Origin: CAXMWX01 sp051008185
GTDB taxonomy: Bacteria > Pseudomonadota > Gammaproteobacteria > Eutrophobiales > Eutrophobiaceae
Direction: 5' to 3'
DNA length: 12,396 bases
Assembly (NCBI GenBank): GCA_051008185.1
Contig: JBPCXW010000025.1
Span: 1-12,396 of the forward strand
Part shown: piece by piece, positions 1 to 7,825 of the stretch
How the letters are laid out: each line of letters starts with the position of its first letter
Position numbering within the stretch: position 1 is the stretch's first letter
The notes under the pieces: generated by a model
Told to the model about the DNA's origin: nothing
Database searches by the model: none
Seen by the model: the letters and a program-made list of their open reading frames with translations, nothing else
Program-made: the position numbers and the translations under genes

Positions 1-1907
1 AAACTATCCTGCCGCTGGCCGGTGCCGGTTTGAACAGACCGGGGTGGGTGGCCGTAGCCGTCCCTGCCGCGCGCTTGCAGTTGCTGTTTCTTGCGCTGAC
101 CTTCGCCATACTTACCCACGCCTTTATTAACCACGATTTCAGTGTGGCTTATGTGGCGCATAATTCCAATTCATTGCTACCCCTGATGTATCGCATCTCC
201 GCAGTCTGGGGGGCGCATGAGGGATCATTGTTATTGTGGATATTGATCTTGTCGGGCTGGACTGTGGCGGTGACTTTGTTCAGCCGTAATCTGCCGCCGT
301 TGCTCAGGGCCAGGATTATTGCGGTAATGGGATTAGTCAGTGTCGGTTTTTTGCTATTTACCTTGTTCACCTCCAACCCGTTCCTGCGTTACATACCCGC
401 CCCCGCCGATGGCGCGGACTTGAATCCCTTGCTACAGGATCCCGGCCTGATTATTCATCCGCCGATGTTATATATGGGTTATGTTGGTTTTTCCGTGGCC
501 TTTGCCTTTGCCGTCGCCGCCTTGCTCGGCGGTCATCTCGATTCCACCTGGGCGCGCTGGTCACGCCCCTGGACCATTATGGCCTGGGCCTTCCTGACCA
601 TCGGCATCGCCCTCGGCAGTTGGTGGGCTTACTACGAACTGGGCTGGGGCGGCTGGTGGTTTTGGGACCCGGTGGAGAATGCCTCGTTCATGCCCTGGTT
701 GATCGGCACTGCGCTGATTCATTCTCTGGCGGCCACGGAAAAACGTGATGTGTTCAAAAACTGGACGGTGTTGCTGGCCATCGGTGCATTTTCTCTCAGC
801 CTGTTGGGAACCTTTCTGGTGCGCTCGGGCGTGCTCACCTCTGTGCATGCCTTTGCCACTGATCCGGCGCGCGGGGTGTTTATTCTGATCCTGCTCGGTG
901 TTGTGATCGGTGGCTCGCTCGCACTTTATGCCTGGCGTGCACCGCACCTGCTTGCGGGCAATCGCTTTAGCTTGATCTCGCGGGAGACATTTCTGTTGCT
1001 CAACAGTGTGTTGCTGTCCGTCGCGATGATCGCCGTGTTGCTCGGCACGCTGTACCCGCTGATCATGGAGACGCTGGGCATCAAACTGTCGGTGGGGGCG
1101 CCGTATTTCAACACGGTATTCGTTCCGCTTATGTTGCCGCTTACTCTGGTGCTGGGCTTTGGCGTGTCGGCCCGCTGGCGTAGCGATGAGTGGCGACGTC
1201 TGTGGTTATCACTGCGTCATGTTGCGGTCGGTTGTTTGCTGATCGGTGTCATTGTCATGCTCGCCTTGCCCGGGGCGGCTGTCTGGCAAGTGGCCGTCGG
1301 TATCGGTGTTGCGGCCTGGATCATCCTGAGTAATCTTTATCATCTCTACCAACGTCTGCGCTTGCCGGGGCTGTTCAATCAGCCGTTGGCTTTTTATGGT
1401 ATGACCCTGGCGCATATCGGTTTCGCCCTGACCATTGTCGGCATCACGATCAGTAGCCAGTTCAGCACGGAGCTACACAAACGCATGGGGCCGGGCAGTA
1501 GCGAAACCTTTGCCGGTTACCGTTTCACGATGCAAGACCTGAATATTGTGCAGGGGCCGAATTACACCGCTACGGAGGCGCGGCTGTCGGTGTATAAAGG
1601 TAAGCGATACATCACCGAACTGCGTTCCCAGAAACGTTTGTACACCGTGCGTGAAATGCCGATGACCGAGGCCGGGATTGATTCCGGTCTGTTGCGTGAC
1701 CTGTATGTGTCACTGGGTGAGCCGCTGGATTCGGGGGACTGGAGTGTGCGGCTGTATCACAAACCGCTTGTGCGCTTTATCTGGTTGGGCGCGATCTTTA
1801 TGGCGCTTGGCGGACTGCTGGCCGCCGGCGATAGACGCTACCGCCTGCGGCTACGGGAAAAACTGCAAGCGGAATCCCCCGTGGAGCCGGGGCAGGTCAG
1901 GATATGA
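1..1907 (+). CDS. ccmF: Cytochrome c haem lyase subunit CcmF (5'-partial)
   Basis: CcmF is the large inner-membrane subunit of the System I cytochrome c synthetase. It takes haem from holo-CcmE and, with CcmH/CcmI, attaches it to reduced apocytochrome in the periplasm. The reading frame is open to the window edge (first full codon at 3). The first internal start codon is a TTG at 30, but the residues before it (TILPLAGAG) fit the CcmF N-terminus, so about 25-35 residues are missing rather than the gene starting here. Numbering from codon 30, the tryptophan-rich WWD segment WGGWWFWDPVEN lies at 206-217, the NPLLQDPGL..HPPMLYMGY block lies before it, and the periplasmic-loop histidine of SVHAF is H273. 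Many hydrophobic spans are followed by a soluble CcmF C-terminal domain and a last span near the end. The stop overlaps the ccmG start (ATGA). The identification is very secure. Confidence 0.97.
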   Translation, partial: TILPLAGAGLNRPGWVAVAVPAARLQLLFLALTFAILTHAFINHDFSVAYVAHNSNSLLPLMYRISAVWGAHEGSLLLWILILSGWTVAVTLFSRNLPPLLRARIIAVMGLVSVGFLLFTLFTSNPFLRYIPAPADGADLNPLLQDPGLIIHPPMLYMGYVGFSVAFAFAVAALLGGHLDSTWARWSRPWTIMAWAFLTIGIALGSWWAYYELGWGGWWFWDPVENASFMPWLIGTALIHSLAATEKRDVFKNWTVLLAIGAFSLSLLGTFLVRSGVLTSVHAFATDPARGVFILILLGVVIGGSLALYAWRAPHLLAGNRFSLISRETFLLLNSVLLSVAMIAVLLGTLYPLIMETLGIKLSVGAPYFNTVFVPLMLPLTLVLGFGVSARWRSDEWRRLWLSLRHVAVGCLLIGVIVMLALPGAAVWQVAVGIGVAAWIILSNLYHLYQRLRLPGLFNQPLAFYGMTLAHIGFALTIVGITISSQFSTELHKRMGPGSSETFAGYRFTMQDLNIVQGPNYTATEARLSVYKGKRYITELRSQKRLYTVREMPMTEAGIDSGLLRDLYVSLGEPLDSGDWSVRLYHKPLVRFIWLGAIFMALGGLLAAGDRRYRLRLREKLQAESPVEPGQVRI

Positions 1908-2434
1908 CTCGTTACCTGGCACCTCTGGGGATTTTCATTTCGCTGATCCTGCTATTGGTGTATGGCTTGCAGACCGATCCGCGGCGCATCCCCTCCCCCC
2001 TGATTGATAAACCGGTGCCCGGCTTCAGCCTGCCCCGGCTCAGGGACGAGACTGCGATGATCAACTCAACGGAACTGGGCGGCAAGGTTAGCCTGCTTAA
2101 TATATGGGCATCCTGGTGTGTCTCCTGCCGCTATGAACATCCCCTGCTGGTGGATTTGGCGCGTCGGCAAGAGGTCGTGATTTATGGATTGAATTATAAA
2201 GATGAAAGACCGGCGGCACTGCGGTGGCTGAATGATCTTGGCGATCCCTATCTGTTGAGTGCGTTTGATCAGGCCGGTAGCGTTGGCATTGACTTCGGTG
2301 TTTATGGTGTGCCTGAAACTTACATCGTAGATGCCGAAGGCATCATTCGTTACAAACACATCGGCCCGCTGACACAGAAAGATCTGGATGACACCGTGAT
2401 GCCACTGGTCAAACAGTTGCAACAGATACCATGA
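1904..2434 (+). CDS. ccmG: Thiol:disulfide interchange protein CcmG/DsbE
   Basis: This is a membrane-tethered periplasmic thioredoxin-like protein that helps reduce the CXXCH cysteines of apocytochrome c before haem ligation. Of its 176 residues, about 6-21 form an N-terminal signal anchor. The family segment VPGFSLP (38-44) follows, and then the active site WASWCVSC with C72 and C75. The thioredoxin cis-proline motif GVPET is at 135-139 (P137), followed by a VDAEG..RY..IGPL strand typical of DsbE. Both length and motif order are those of full-length CcmG. The start ATG overlaps the ccmF stop and its own stop overlaps the ccmH ATG, which points to translational coupling in one operon. Confidence 0.96.
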   Translation: MTRYLAPLGIFISLILLLVYGLQTDPRRIPSPLIDKPVPGFSLPRLRDETAMINSTELGGKVSLLNIWASWCVSCRYEHPLLVDLARRQEVVIYGLNYKDERPAALRWLNDLGDPYLLSAFDQAGSVGIDFGVYGVPETYIVDAEGIIRYKHIGPLTQKDLDDTVMPLVKQLQQIP

Positions 2435-2904
2435 CCAAACTGTCCCGACGCCTGCTGTTGTCCTGCCTGTTGCTGTTGCCGCTTTCCGCACCGGTAATGG
2501 CGGCGGATGTGCCGCTGGAGTTTGCCGATCCCGTTTTGCAACAACGCTATCAGGATTTACTGGAAGAACTACGCTGTCTGGTTTGTCAAAACCAGTCGCT
2601 GGCTGATTCGCATGCCGATCTGGCACAGGATTTACGTTGGGAAGTCTATGAGCAGGTGCTTGACGGCAAGGATGATAAGGCGATCACTACTTTTCTGGTT
2701 GAACGTTACGGTGACTTTGTTATCTATCGCCCGCCGTTTAGCTACCGCACTGCGCTGTTGTGGTCAGGGCCTTTTCTGTTACTGTTGCTTGCCGGTTTTT
2801 TCATACTGCGCGGGATTAAACGACGACAACCCGGCTCACATTCAACATTGACGACCGCAGACAAAACCAGATTGCAAACCCTGCTTGATGACAAACAGGA
2901 ATGA
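2431..2904 (+). CDS. ccmH: Cytochrome c-type biogenesis protein CcmH
   Basis: CcmH is a periplasmic, membrane-anchored thiol oxidoreductase that acts with CcmG on the apocytochrome cysteines and belongs to the CcmF/H/I haem lyase complex. A Sec signal peptide covers about residues 1-24, with an APVMA-A type cleavage region. The family signature LRCLVCQNQS follows, with redox cysteines C49 and C52. A helical domain (DLAQDLRWEV..) leads to one transmembrane span at about 108-127 and a short basic cytoplasmic tail. At 157 residues it is the stand-alone form; in E. coli the CcmI-like TPR part is fused to it, but here it is the next gene. ATGA overlaps join it to both neighbours. Confidence 0.95.
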   Translation: MTKLSRRLLLSCLLLLPLSAPVMAADVPLEFADPVLQQRYQDLLEELRCLVCQNQSLADSHADLAQDLRWEVYEQVLDGKDDKAITTFLVERYGDFVIYRPPFSYRTALLWSGPFLLLLLAGFFILRGIKRRQPGSHSTLTTADKTRLQTLLDDKQE

Positions 2905-4127
2905 TTGCCATGCTCACATTCTGGTCCCTCGCAGGTGTGATGATCATTCTGGCCTTGCTGGTATTGACCAGAGCGATGCGGCGGACACCGCACGACCCGC
3001 ACGAGACCGAACCCGGGGCCAAGGTTGAATTGTATAAAATCCGCCTTGCTGAACTGGAAGCAGAGTTGGATCGCGGCAAGTTATCACCGGATCAGGCACA
3101 GTTGATGCGTGAGGAGATAGAGCTGAACCTGTTGCATGAGATTGATCAACCGGATCAACCTGTAAGGCCCGCCGTAACCGGCAACAGATACAGCCGCATC
3201 GCAGTCGCCATCCTGATTCCGCTTGTCGCGATAATCACCTACCTGCAAACCGGCAAACCACGGCTTGCCGACCCGGAGTATGTAGCCGCGCAACAACAAC
3301 CGCCGCAACCGGAACTGTCTATTGATGAAATCGTAGCGGATCTACGCGAACGGCTACAACAACGACCCGACGACACCCGTGCCTGGCTCACCCTGACACG
3401 CACCTATCTGGTAGTCGGACAAACCGACAAGGCACTGGCCACGGCAGAAAAACTCTACAGCCTGAGCAGCGACAACCCACAGGCACTGATCCATTACATT
3501 GAAGCCCTGGCCCTGGCAGCCAACGGCGATTTAACCGGCAAGCCGCGGCAACTGATCAACGAACTGCTGGAGCTTGACCCCGATCACAAGTCCGGCCTGT
3601 GGTTCGCCGGTCTGGCGGCGGAGCAAGCCGGTGAGTTGCAACAGGCATTGGACTATTGGCAAAAATTATTACCACTGATGCGGGACGAACCAGAACCACG
3701 GGAACGGATACAAGCCCTGATCACCCGCGTTGAAACCGAACTGGCGACTGACAGCGCGCCTGCGGCTTCCGAGCAAACTGTTACAGTCAAGGTCAAGGTA
3801 GCATTGGCGGCAGAGTTGCATGAACAAGCCGCCGCCGAAGACACCGTCTTCATCTACGCCCGCGCCAGCAACGGCCCCCCGATGCCGCTGGCGATAGTTA
3901 CCAAACAAGTCAAGCACCTGCCCGCCGAGATCACCCTGAATGATTCCATGTCCATGCTACCCGGTATGAAATTATCCCGCTTCCCCGTCATAGACATAGT
4001 AGCCCGCATCAGCAAAAGCGGCGATGCCAAACCACAAACAGGCGACCTGCAAGGCGAGCTTCGGCAAATAGACAACACCGCCGTGGGCGACACTTTGTCT
4101 ATTACTATAGATAAGGTAATTGAATAG
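2901..4127 (+). CDS. ccmI: Cytochrome c biogenesis TPR protein CcmI (CycH)
   Basis: CcmI is the apocytochrome c chaperone of the haem lyase complex; its TPR domain holds the C-terminal helix of the apocytochrome. Of 408 residues, the first span is at about 6-24, followed by a charged heptad-rich cytoplasmic loop with coiled-coil character (about 43-85). A second span is at about 98-116. TPR-type helices follow at about 157-258 (AWLTLTRTYLVVGQTDKALA and similar), and then a beta-rich periplasmic C-terminal domain at about 293-408 (VFIYARA..GPPMPLA). The ATG at 2901 overlaps the ccmH stop but has no room for its own ribosome site. The in-frame ATG at 2910 has AGGA nine bases upstream and may be the true start (405 residues). 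It is the last visible gene of the ccm operon and converges on the AOR gene, with 36 bases between stops. Confidence 0.93.
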   Translation: MIAMLTFWSLAGVMIILALLVLTRAMRRTPHDPHETEPGAKVELYKIRLAELEAELDRGKLSPDQAQLMREEIELNLLHEIDQPDQPVRPAVTGNRYSRIAVAILIPLVAIITYLQTGKPRLADPEYVAAQQQPPQPELSIDEIVADLRERLQQRPDDTRAWLTLTRTYLVVGQTDKALATAEKLYSLSSDNPQALIHYIEALALAANGDLTGKPRQLINELLELDPDHKSGLWFAGLAAEQAGELQQALDYWQKLLPLMRDEPEPRERIQALITRVETELATDSAPAASEQTVTVKVKVALAAELHEQAAAEDTVFIYARASNGPPMPLAIVTKQVKHLPAEITLNDSMSMLPGMKLSRFPVIDIVARISKSGDAKPQTGDLQGELRQIDNTAVGDTLSITIDKVIE

Positions 4128-4163
4128 TACGGCTTGGGAACCCGTCAGGGTATGACAGGTGTC

Positions 4164-5909
4164 TTATGCGGTGGCACCTTTCTCAAACAGACCCGCACCG
4201 GACGACATACGTTTTTTAGCATCCTGACATACGGTTCGGGGCACATCAAACACCAGAGTATTGTCCGGCCCGATACCTTCTTCACGCAAGCAGGCGGCCA
4301 GATCATCATCAGCCTCGGTAAAACCGGCCCGACGATTAAACTCCCATTCATCTTCCAGACATTGCCAACCCAGATCGGCGATCTGTTCACGGCTCACCTC
4401 TTCACCGTAAAACAAACTGTAACACCGGCGCACCTCATCCAGAACAGGCTGCATAAACTGGCAAAAACCCGATGCGTCACAAACCGCATTCACGATCTGC
4501 GCCTCCTGCGAGGCGCGTACCGCATCCGCACCGGCCAGATCAGGATCAATCACCAGACCCGCCGTATGATCAGCCCCCATGGCACTGGTGCAATAGGTTA
4601 CCCCCGCCACCTTCAGCGGACGCGGATCCCAGGCAGGCAGGGCCTGACCTTTGGCCACGGGGATACGATGATGATTTCTGTGCGTACCAACGGCCAAGGC
4701 ACCGTTACCGATCAGCACACCCAGATCCGATCCGCCACCCACCTCGTCCCGCAACAAGGCGACGGCACCTTCGGCGTCGCCGTAGTCCATAGCGCCGGAA
4801 TCCATATACACCGCAATGGCGGCACCGGTCTCAATCGTGTCCAGACCCAGTTCATCACACAGGCGATCCAGCCGTGCCACCTGCTCCCAGTCGTTGATGG
4901 CGCAACAGGAACCCAACAAGGTCAGTGTTTCAAACTCCAGGGCAGAGGTAACATACTGACCATCCTTGTCATGCACAATGTTGGAGCAACGCACGATACA
5001 ACCGGCCATGCAGTTATGCATCCCGCCACCGCGCTCCGGGAAGGCTTCATGGATCCGCGCCCCATCCAGTTTATCCACCTCCGGGTTACGGCCCGCAGTG
5101 CGGTTCCTGTAAGGGAAGGTATGTAACATATTGGCCATGGGTACACCGGTACTGGTGCCACCCTTGAATATATTGTGCCTGCCATCGGACAAATAGGCCT
5201 TGCTGAATACTTTGTTATTGGCGGCAAACCCTTTCGGGTCGGCTGCCTGTCTCAACTTCGCCTTGCCGGGATCGATCAACACCCACTTCAAACACTTGGA
5301 ACCCATCACCGCACCAACACCACCACGGGCGGCATGCCGGGCAGGCCGCCGCTGCTTGTCCCGATCTGTACAGGCAACCGAGGCCCCCTTCAGCAACATT
5401 TCACCCGCCGGCCCAATCGTGATGGCCGAAGCCGTGGGTGGATAACCGGCCAGTAACTTTTCACAGCAGGCATAGTTCCACATACCTTTATAGTCATCGG
5501 CGGACACCAGTTTCACGCCCCCGGCATTGACCTCCAGCCCCCAGCGTTTGTCCCGATCCGCGGGTTGTCCGGTCACGATAATACCGCGATAACCCAGTTT
5601 CATCAGATCCTGCCCCGGATTGCCGCCGACATTGGCTTCCTTGATACCACCGGTCAACGGGCTTTTGCAGCCCACCGACAGGCGGCCGGAAGTAGGCGCG
5701 GCAGTGCCGGACAAAATACCCGGTGCCAACACCAGCATATTGTCCGGGCCGAGCGGATCACATTGCGGGGCACACTGCTCAAGCAAGATACGAGCGGACA
5801 GGGAACGTCCGCCCAGATACCGCCAGTCCGCGGGGTAATCCACCACCTCAACAAGTTGCCTGCCCATATCAACCCGAATCAATTTATCGTTATCCCATGC
5901 TTGTGACAT
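4164..5909 (-). CDS. Aldehyde:ferredoxin oxidoreductase family protein (W/Mo-bis-pyranopterin enzyme)
   Basis: This is a homologue of AOR, which uses a tungsten or molybdenum bis-pyranopterin and one [4Fe-4S] cluster to interconvert aldehydes and carboxylates, normally with ferredoxin. Its 581 residues match the family length of about 600. The N-terminal domain carries YLGGRSLSAR (31-40), the SGTAAPTSGRLSVGCKSPLTGG block (67-88) and ARGGVGAVMGSK (194-205). Cluster cysteines are probably C300, C304 and C308 (CMAGCIVRC) plus C483. The two pterin motifs are DELGLD (352-357) and DASGFC (478-483). E325/E327 and H448 (GADH) are candidate catalytic residues. The cluster spacing is CX3CX3C, not the classic CX2CX3C. 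The start is supported by GGAGG eight bases upstream of the ATG. It is last in the five-gene unit, 23 bases after the ThDP enzyme gene. Substrate, metal and redox partner are unknown. Confidence 0.93.
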   Translation of the reverse strand: MSQAWDNDKLIRVDMGRQLVEVVDYPADWRYLGGRSLSARILLEQCAPQCDPLGPDNMLVLAPGILSGTAAPTSGRLSVGCKSPLTGGIKEANVGGNPGQDLMKLGYRGIIVTGQPADRDKRWGLEVNAGGVKLVSADDYKGMWNYACCEKLLAGYPPTASAITIGPAGEMLLKGASVACTDRDKQRRPARHAARGGVGAVMGSKCLKWVLIDPGKAKLRQAADPKGFAANNKVFSKAYLSDGRHNIFKGGTSTGVPMANMLHTFPYRNRTAGRNPEVDKLDGARIHEAFPERGGGMHNCMAGCIVRCSNIVHDKDGQYVTSALEFETLTLLGSCCAINDWEQVARLDRLCDELGLDTIETGAAIAVYMDSGAMDYGDAEGAVALLRDEVGGGSDLGVLIGNGALAVGTHRNHHRIPVAKGQALPAWDPRPLKVAGVTYCTSAMGADHTAGLVIDPDLAGADAVRASQEAQIVNAVCDASGFCQFMQPVLDEVRRCYSLFYGEEVSREQIADLGWQCLEDEWEFNRRAGFTEADDDLAACLREEGIGPDNTLVFDVPRTVCQDAKKRMSSGAGLFEKGATA

Positions 5910-5932
5910 TTACATCGCCTCCGCCAAACTAT

Positions 5933-7576
5933 TCATCTACATACCGCCTTTCTGTTTTGTGGCAACATAATATATGGCCAGGGGGAAGGCATCCGTGTGG
6001 TGACAGGCACTTCAATCAATACCGGGCCATTCAGACTCAGGGCCTTCTCCAGGGCCGTTTTCAAGCTCGCAGGGTTGTCGGCGGTCATGCCGGTCGCGCC
6101 GAATACTTCGGCCAATTTGGCAAAGTCCGGGTTATGCAGATCCGAGCAAATACGCCGGCCGCCGAACCAGTCATCTTGCTGGCGTTGCACATTGCCATAC
6201 GTATTGTCATTGAATATGACCGTCACCACCGGGATCTGATACTGCACAGCCGTACAGAGTTCCTGTACATTAAACATGAAACCACCATCACCACTGATCT
6301 GAATAACTTTTTTCCCGGGGTTGGCGACGGCCACGCCGAGGGCCGTGGCAAAACCATAGCCCAGGGTCCCCATCTCACTGCAAGTAATATGTTGTCTGGG
6401 CTGATACACAGGAAAACCATACCAGGAAGTGAAACCCACCTGAGTGATCTCATCAACAAAGATGCCATCTCCGGGTAACACTTCCCTGATCACATCCAGA
6501 TAGGCCATTTGTGCCGCGACATTTTCGCGTACCTCCGCGGCAAAGGCCGATTTCAATTCCGTCAACTCCTGCTCTCTTGATGCGCGCTTCCTGTTGTGCC
6601 GATTCACATCGTCATACAAGGCTTCTATCACTCGCGCCGCATCACCCACTATGCCTACCTCGGGCACACAGATGCGGTCGATTTCCACCGGATCGATATC
6701 CACGCGAATAAGCTGCATATCGTCATCTTTGCCCCATGCAGTCAGGCACTCACGCAAGCGTGTGCCGATGGCCAATACCACATCCGTCTTCGCCCATAAC
6801 TTGTGGCCCAATGGCGCATTCATACTCAGGTAATGTTCAAAACTGATGACACCCTTGCCATTACGCTTGGCGACAACCGGTGCCTGCAAGGCCTGCGCCA
6901 GAGCAAGCAAGCCTTCGGCACAATGATTTGCCCCACCGCCGATAACGATCAGGGGATTTTTGGCCTTGCCCAATAATTTTGCGGCAGCGGCGATTTTTTC
7001 GCTGTCAATGGCGGTTGGCTCATACTCGGTCAGGGGATCAAGCAGAGCAACATCCGCGACCTCTCCCATGGTATCCATCGGCATTTCAACCTCAACCGGA
7101 CGCGGCCTGCCGGTATTGAGTTGTTTAAACGCTTCTCGTATTACAGACGGGGCTTGCGTCGGGGAGTCGATGCGTTGCGACCATTTGGTCAAGTGACTGA
7201 TCATCCCCAGTTGATCATCTATTTCATGCAAATCACCATAGCCCTTGCCGATGGCAGTGGAAGGGATTTGACCCGCCACACATAACACCGGGGTACTGTT
7301 ACCCCAGGCCGTGCACAACGCGGCACTGGAGTTTAGCAGGCCCGGGCCGGGCACAACGCTATACACACCCACCTTGCCGGTGGATCTGGCATAGCCGAAC
7401 GCCATGTATGCCACACCTTGTTCGTGCCGGGAATGAATCACCTGCAAGGCATCATCTTTTTTGTACATGGCATCAAACAAGTTATCCAACTGACCGCCCG
7501 GCAACGCAAACACGGTATCCACGCCATATTGCATAAGCGAGTTAATGATTGCGTCGGCACCCGTCATTCTGTTCAT
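5933..7576 (-). CDS. Thiamine-diphosphate enzyme, acetolactate synthase/benzoylformate decarboxylase-like
   Basis: This is a ThDP- and Mg-dependent enzyme of the large family of 2-oxoacid decarboxylases and carboligases. Of its 547 residues, the N-terminal pyrimidine-binding domain (about 1-170) has FALPGGQLDNL and the ThDP-activating glutamate E52 in SRHEQGVAYMA. A central domain (about 190-325) has PLIVIGGGA. The C-terminal pyrophosphate domain has the GDG...NDN motif, with GDG at 429-431 and NDN at 456-458. The subclass is not clear: it could be a biosynthetic-type synthase, a decarboxylase or another carboligase. No small regulatory subunit (ilvH/ilvN type) adjoins it, which argues against housekeeping acetolactate synthase. 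The ATG overlaps the stop of the upstream small membrane protein (ATGA) and is preceded by AGGTGA five bases away. Decarboxylation of an oxoacid could supply the aldehyde for the adjacent AOR, but this is inference. Confidence 0.92.
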   Translation of the reverse strand: MNRMTGADAIINSLMQYGVDTVFALPGGQLDNLFDAMYKKDDALQVIHSRHEQGVAYMAFGYARSTGKVGVYSVVPGPGLLNSSAALCTAWGNSTPVLCVAGQIPSTAIGKGYGDLHEIDDQLGMISHLTKWSQRIDSPTQAPSVIREAFKQLNTGRPRPVEVEMPMDTMGEVADVALLDPLTEYEPTAIDSEKIAAAAKLLGKAKNPLIVIGGGANHCAEGLLALAQALQAPVVAKRNGKGVISFEHYLSMNAPLGHKLWAKTDVVLAIGTRLRECLTAWGKDDDMQLIRVDIDPVEIDRICVPEVGIVGDAARVIEALYDDVNRHNRKRASREQELTELKSAFAAEVRENVAAQMAYLDVIREVLPGDGIFVDEITQVGFTSWYGFPVYQPRQHITCSEMGTLGYGFATALGVAVANPGKKVIQISGDGGFMFNVQELCTAVQYQIPVVTVIFNDNTYGNVQRQQDDWFGGRRICSDLHNPDFAKLAEVFGATGMTADNPASLKTALEKALSLNGPVLIEVPVTTRMPSPWPYIMLPQNRKAVCR

Positions 7577-7821
7577 GGTTTCACCTGTGCGGCCTTACGT
7601 CGGCGGTAACGGATTAAAAAAAATGGAAAGGCAATGATGTACAACCATACCATTGGTTGCGACAAGGCGTTTTTCAACCCCGCTACAATATCATCGGGGC
7701 TGATATAAACCGTGGTTTGCATACTCTGTCCGGGCGCACTGTGCACGATCAGATGATCTTTCCTGTATTCAAAATTGCCGAATTGAAAAACGATGTCGGC
7801 GAGTTTACTTTTTACTTTCAT
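7573..7821 (-). CDS. Small single-span membrane protein of unknown function
   Basis: I do not recognise this 82-residue protein. Residues 1-55 are polar, with KVKSKLADIVFQFGNFEYRKDHLIVHS followed by ISPDDIVAGLKNAL. One hydrophobic segment at about 57-70 (MVWLYIIAFPFFLI) is followed by a strongly basic end, RYRRRKAAQVKP. There is no signal peptide. The positive tail suggests the C-terminus is cytoplasmic, but the N-terminus is also basic, so the topology is uncertain. It starts four bases after the nitrilase stop and its stop overlaps the ThDP enzyme ATG, so it is tightly embedded in the operon. This makes it very likely to be a real gene and perhaps a membrane anchor or assembly factor for the soluble enzymes around it. 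That role is inference from position only. Confidence 0.82.
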   Translation of the reverse strand: MKVKSKLADIVFQFGNFEYRKDHLIVHSAPGQSMQTTVYISPDDIVAGLKNALSQPMVWLYIIAFPFFLIRYRRRKAAQVKP

Positions 7822-7825
7822 AGCA

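Noticed and set aside
30..1907. ccmF starting at the TTG at position 30
   Set aside because: The codons before it keep CcmF-like sequence to the window edge, so the gene is truncated by the window rather than starting at a rare codon.
2066..2626. A 186-codon minus-strand frame opposite ccmG/ccmH
   Set aside because: It overlaps two well-supported ccm genes and its translation has no recognisable features.
4134..5126. A 330-codon open frame on the plus strand, opposite the AOR gene
   Set aside because: It begins at a TTG, its translation is rich in His, Thr, Arg and Gln with no recognisable domain, and it lies wholly antisense to a gene with complete AOR motifs. It is a shadow frame.
5723..6478. 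A 251-codon plus-strand open frame across the AOR/ThDP gene junction
   Set aside because: It spans two convincing minus-strand genes and their ribosome site, has low-complexity composition and no family motifs.
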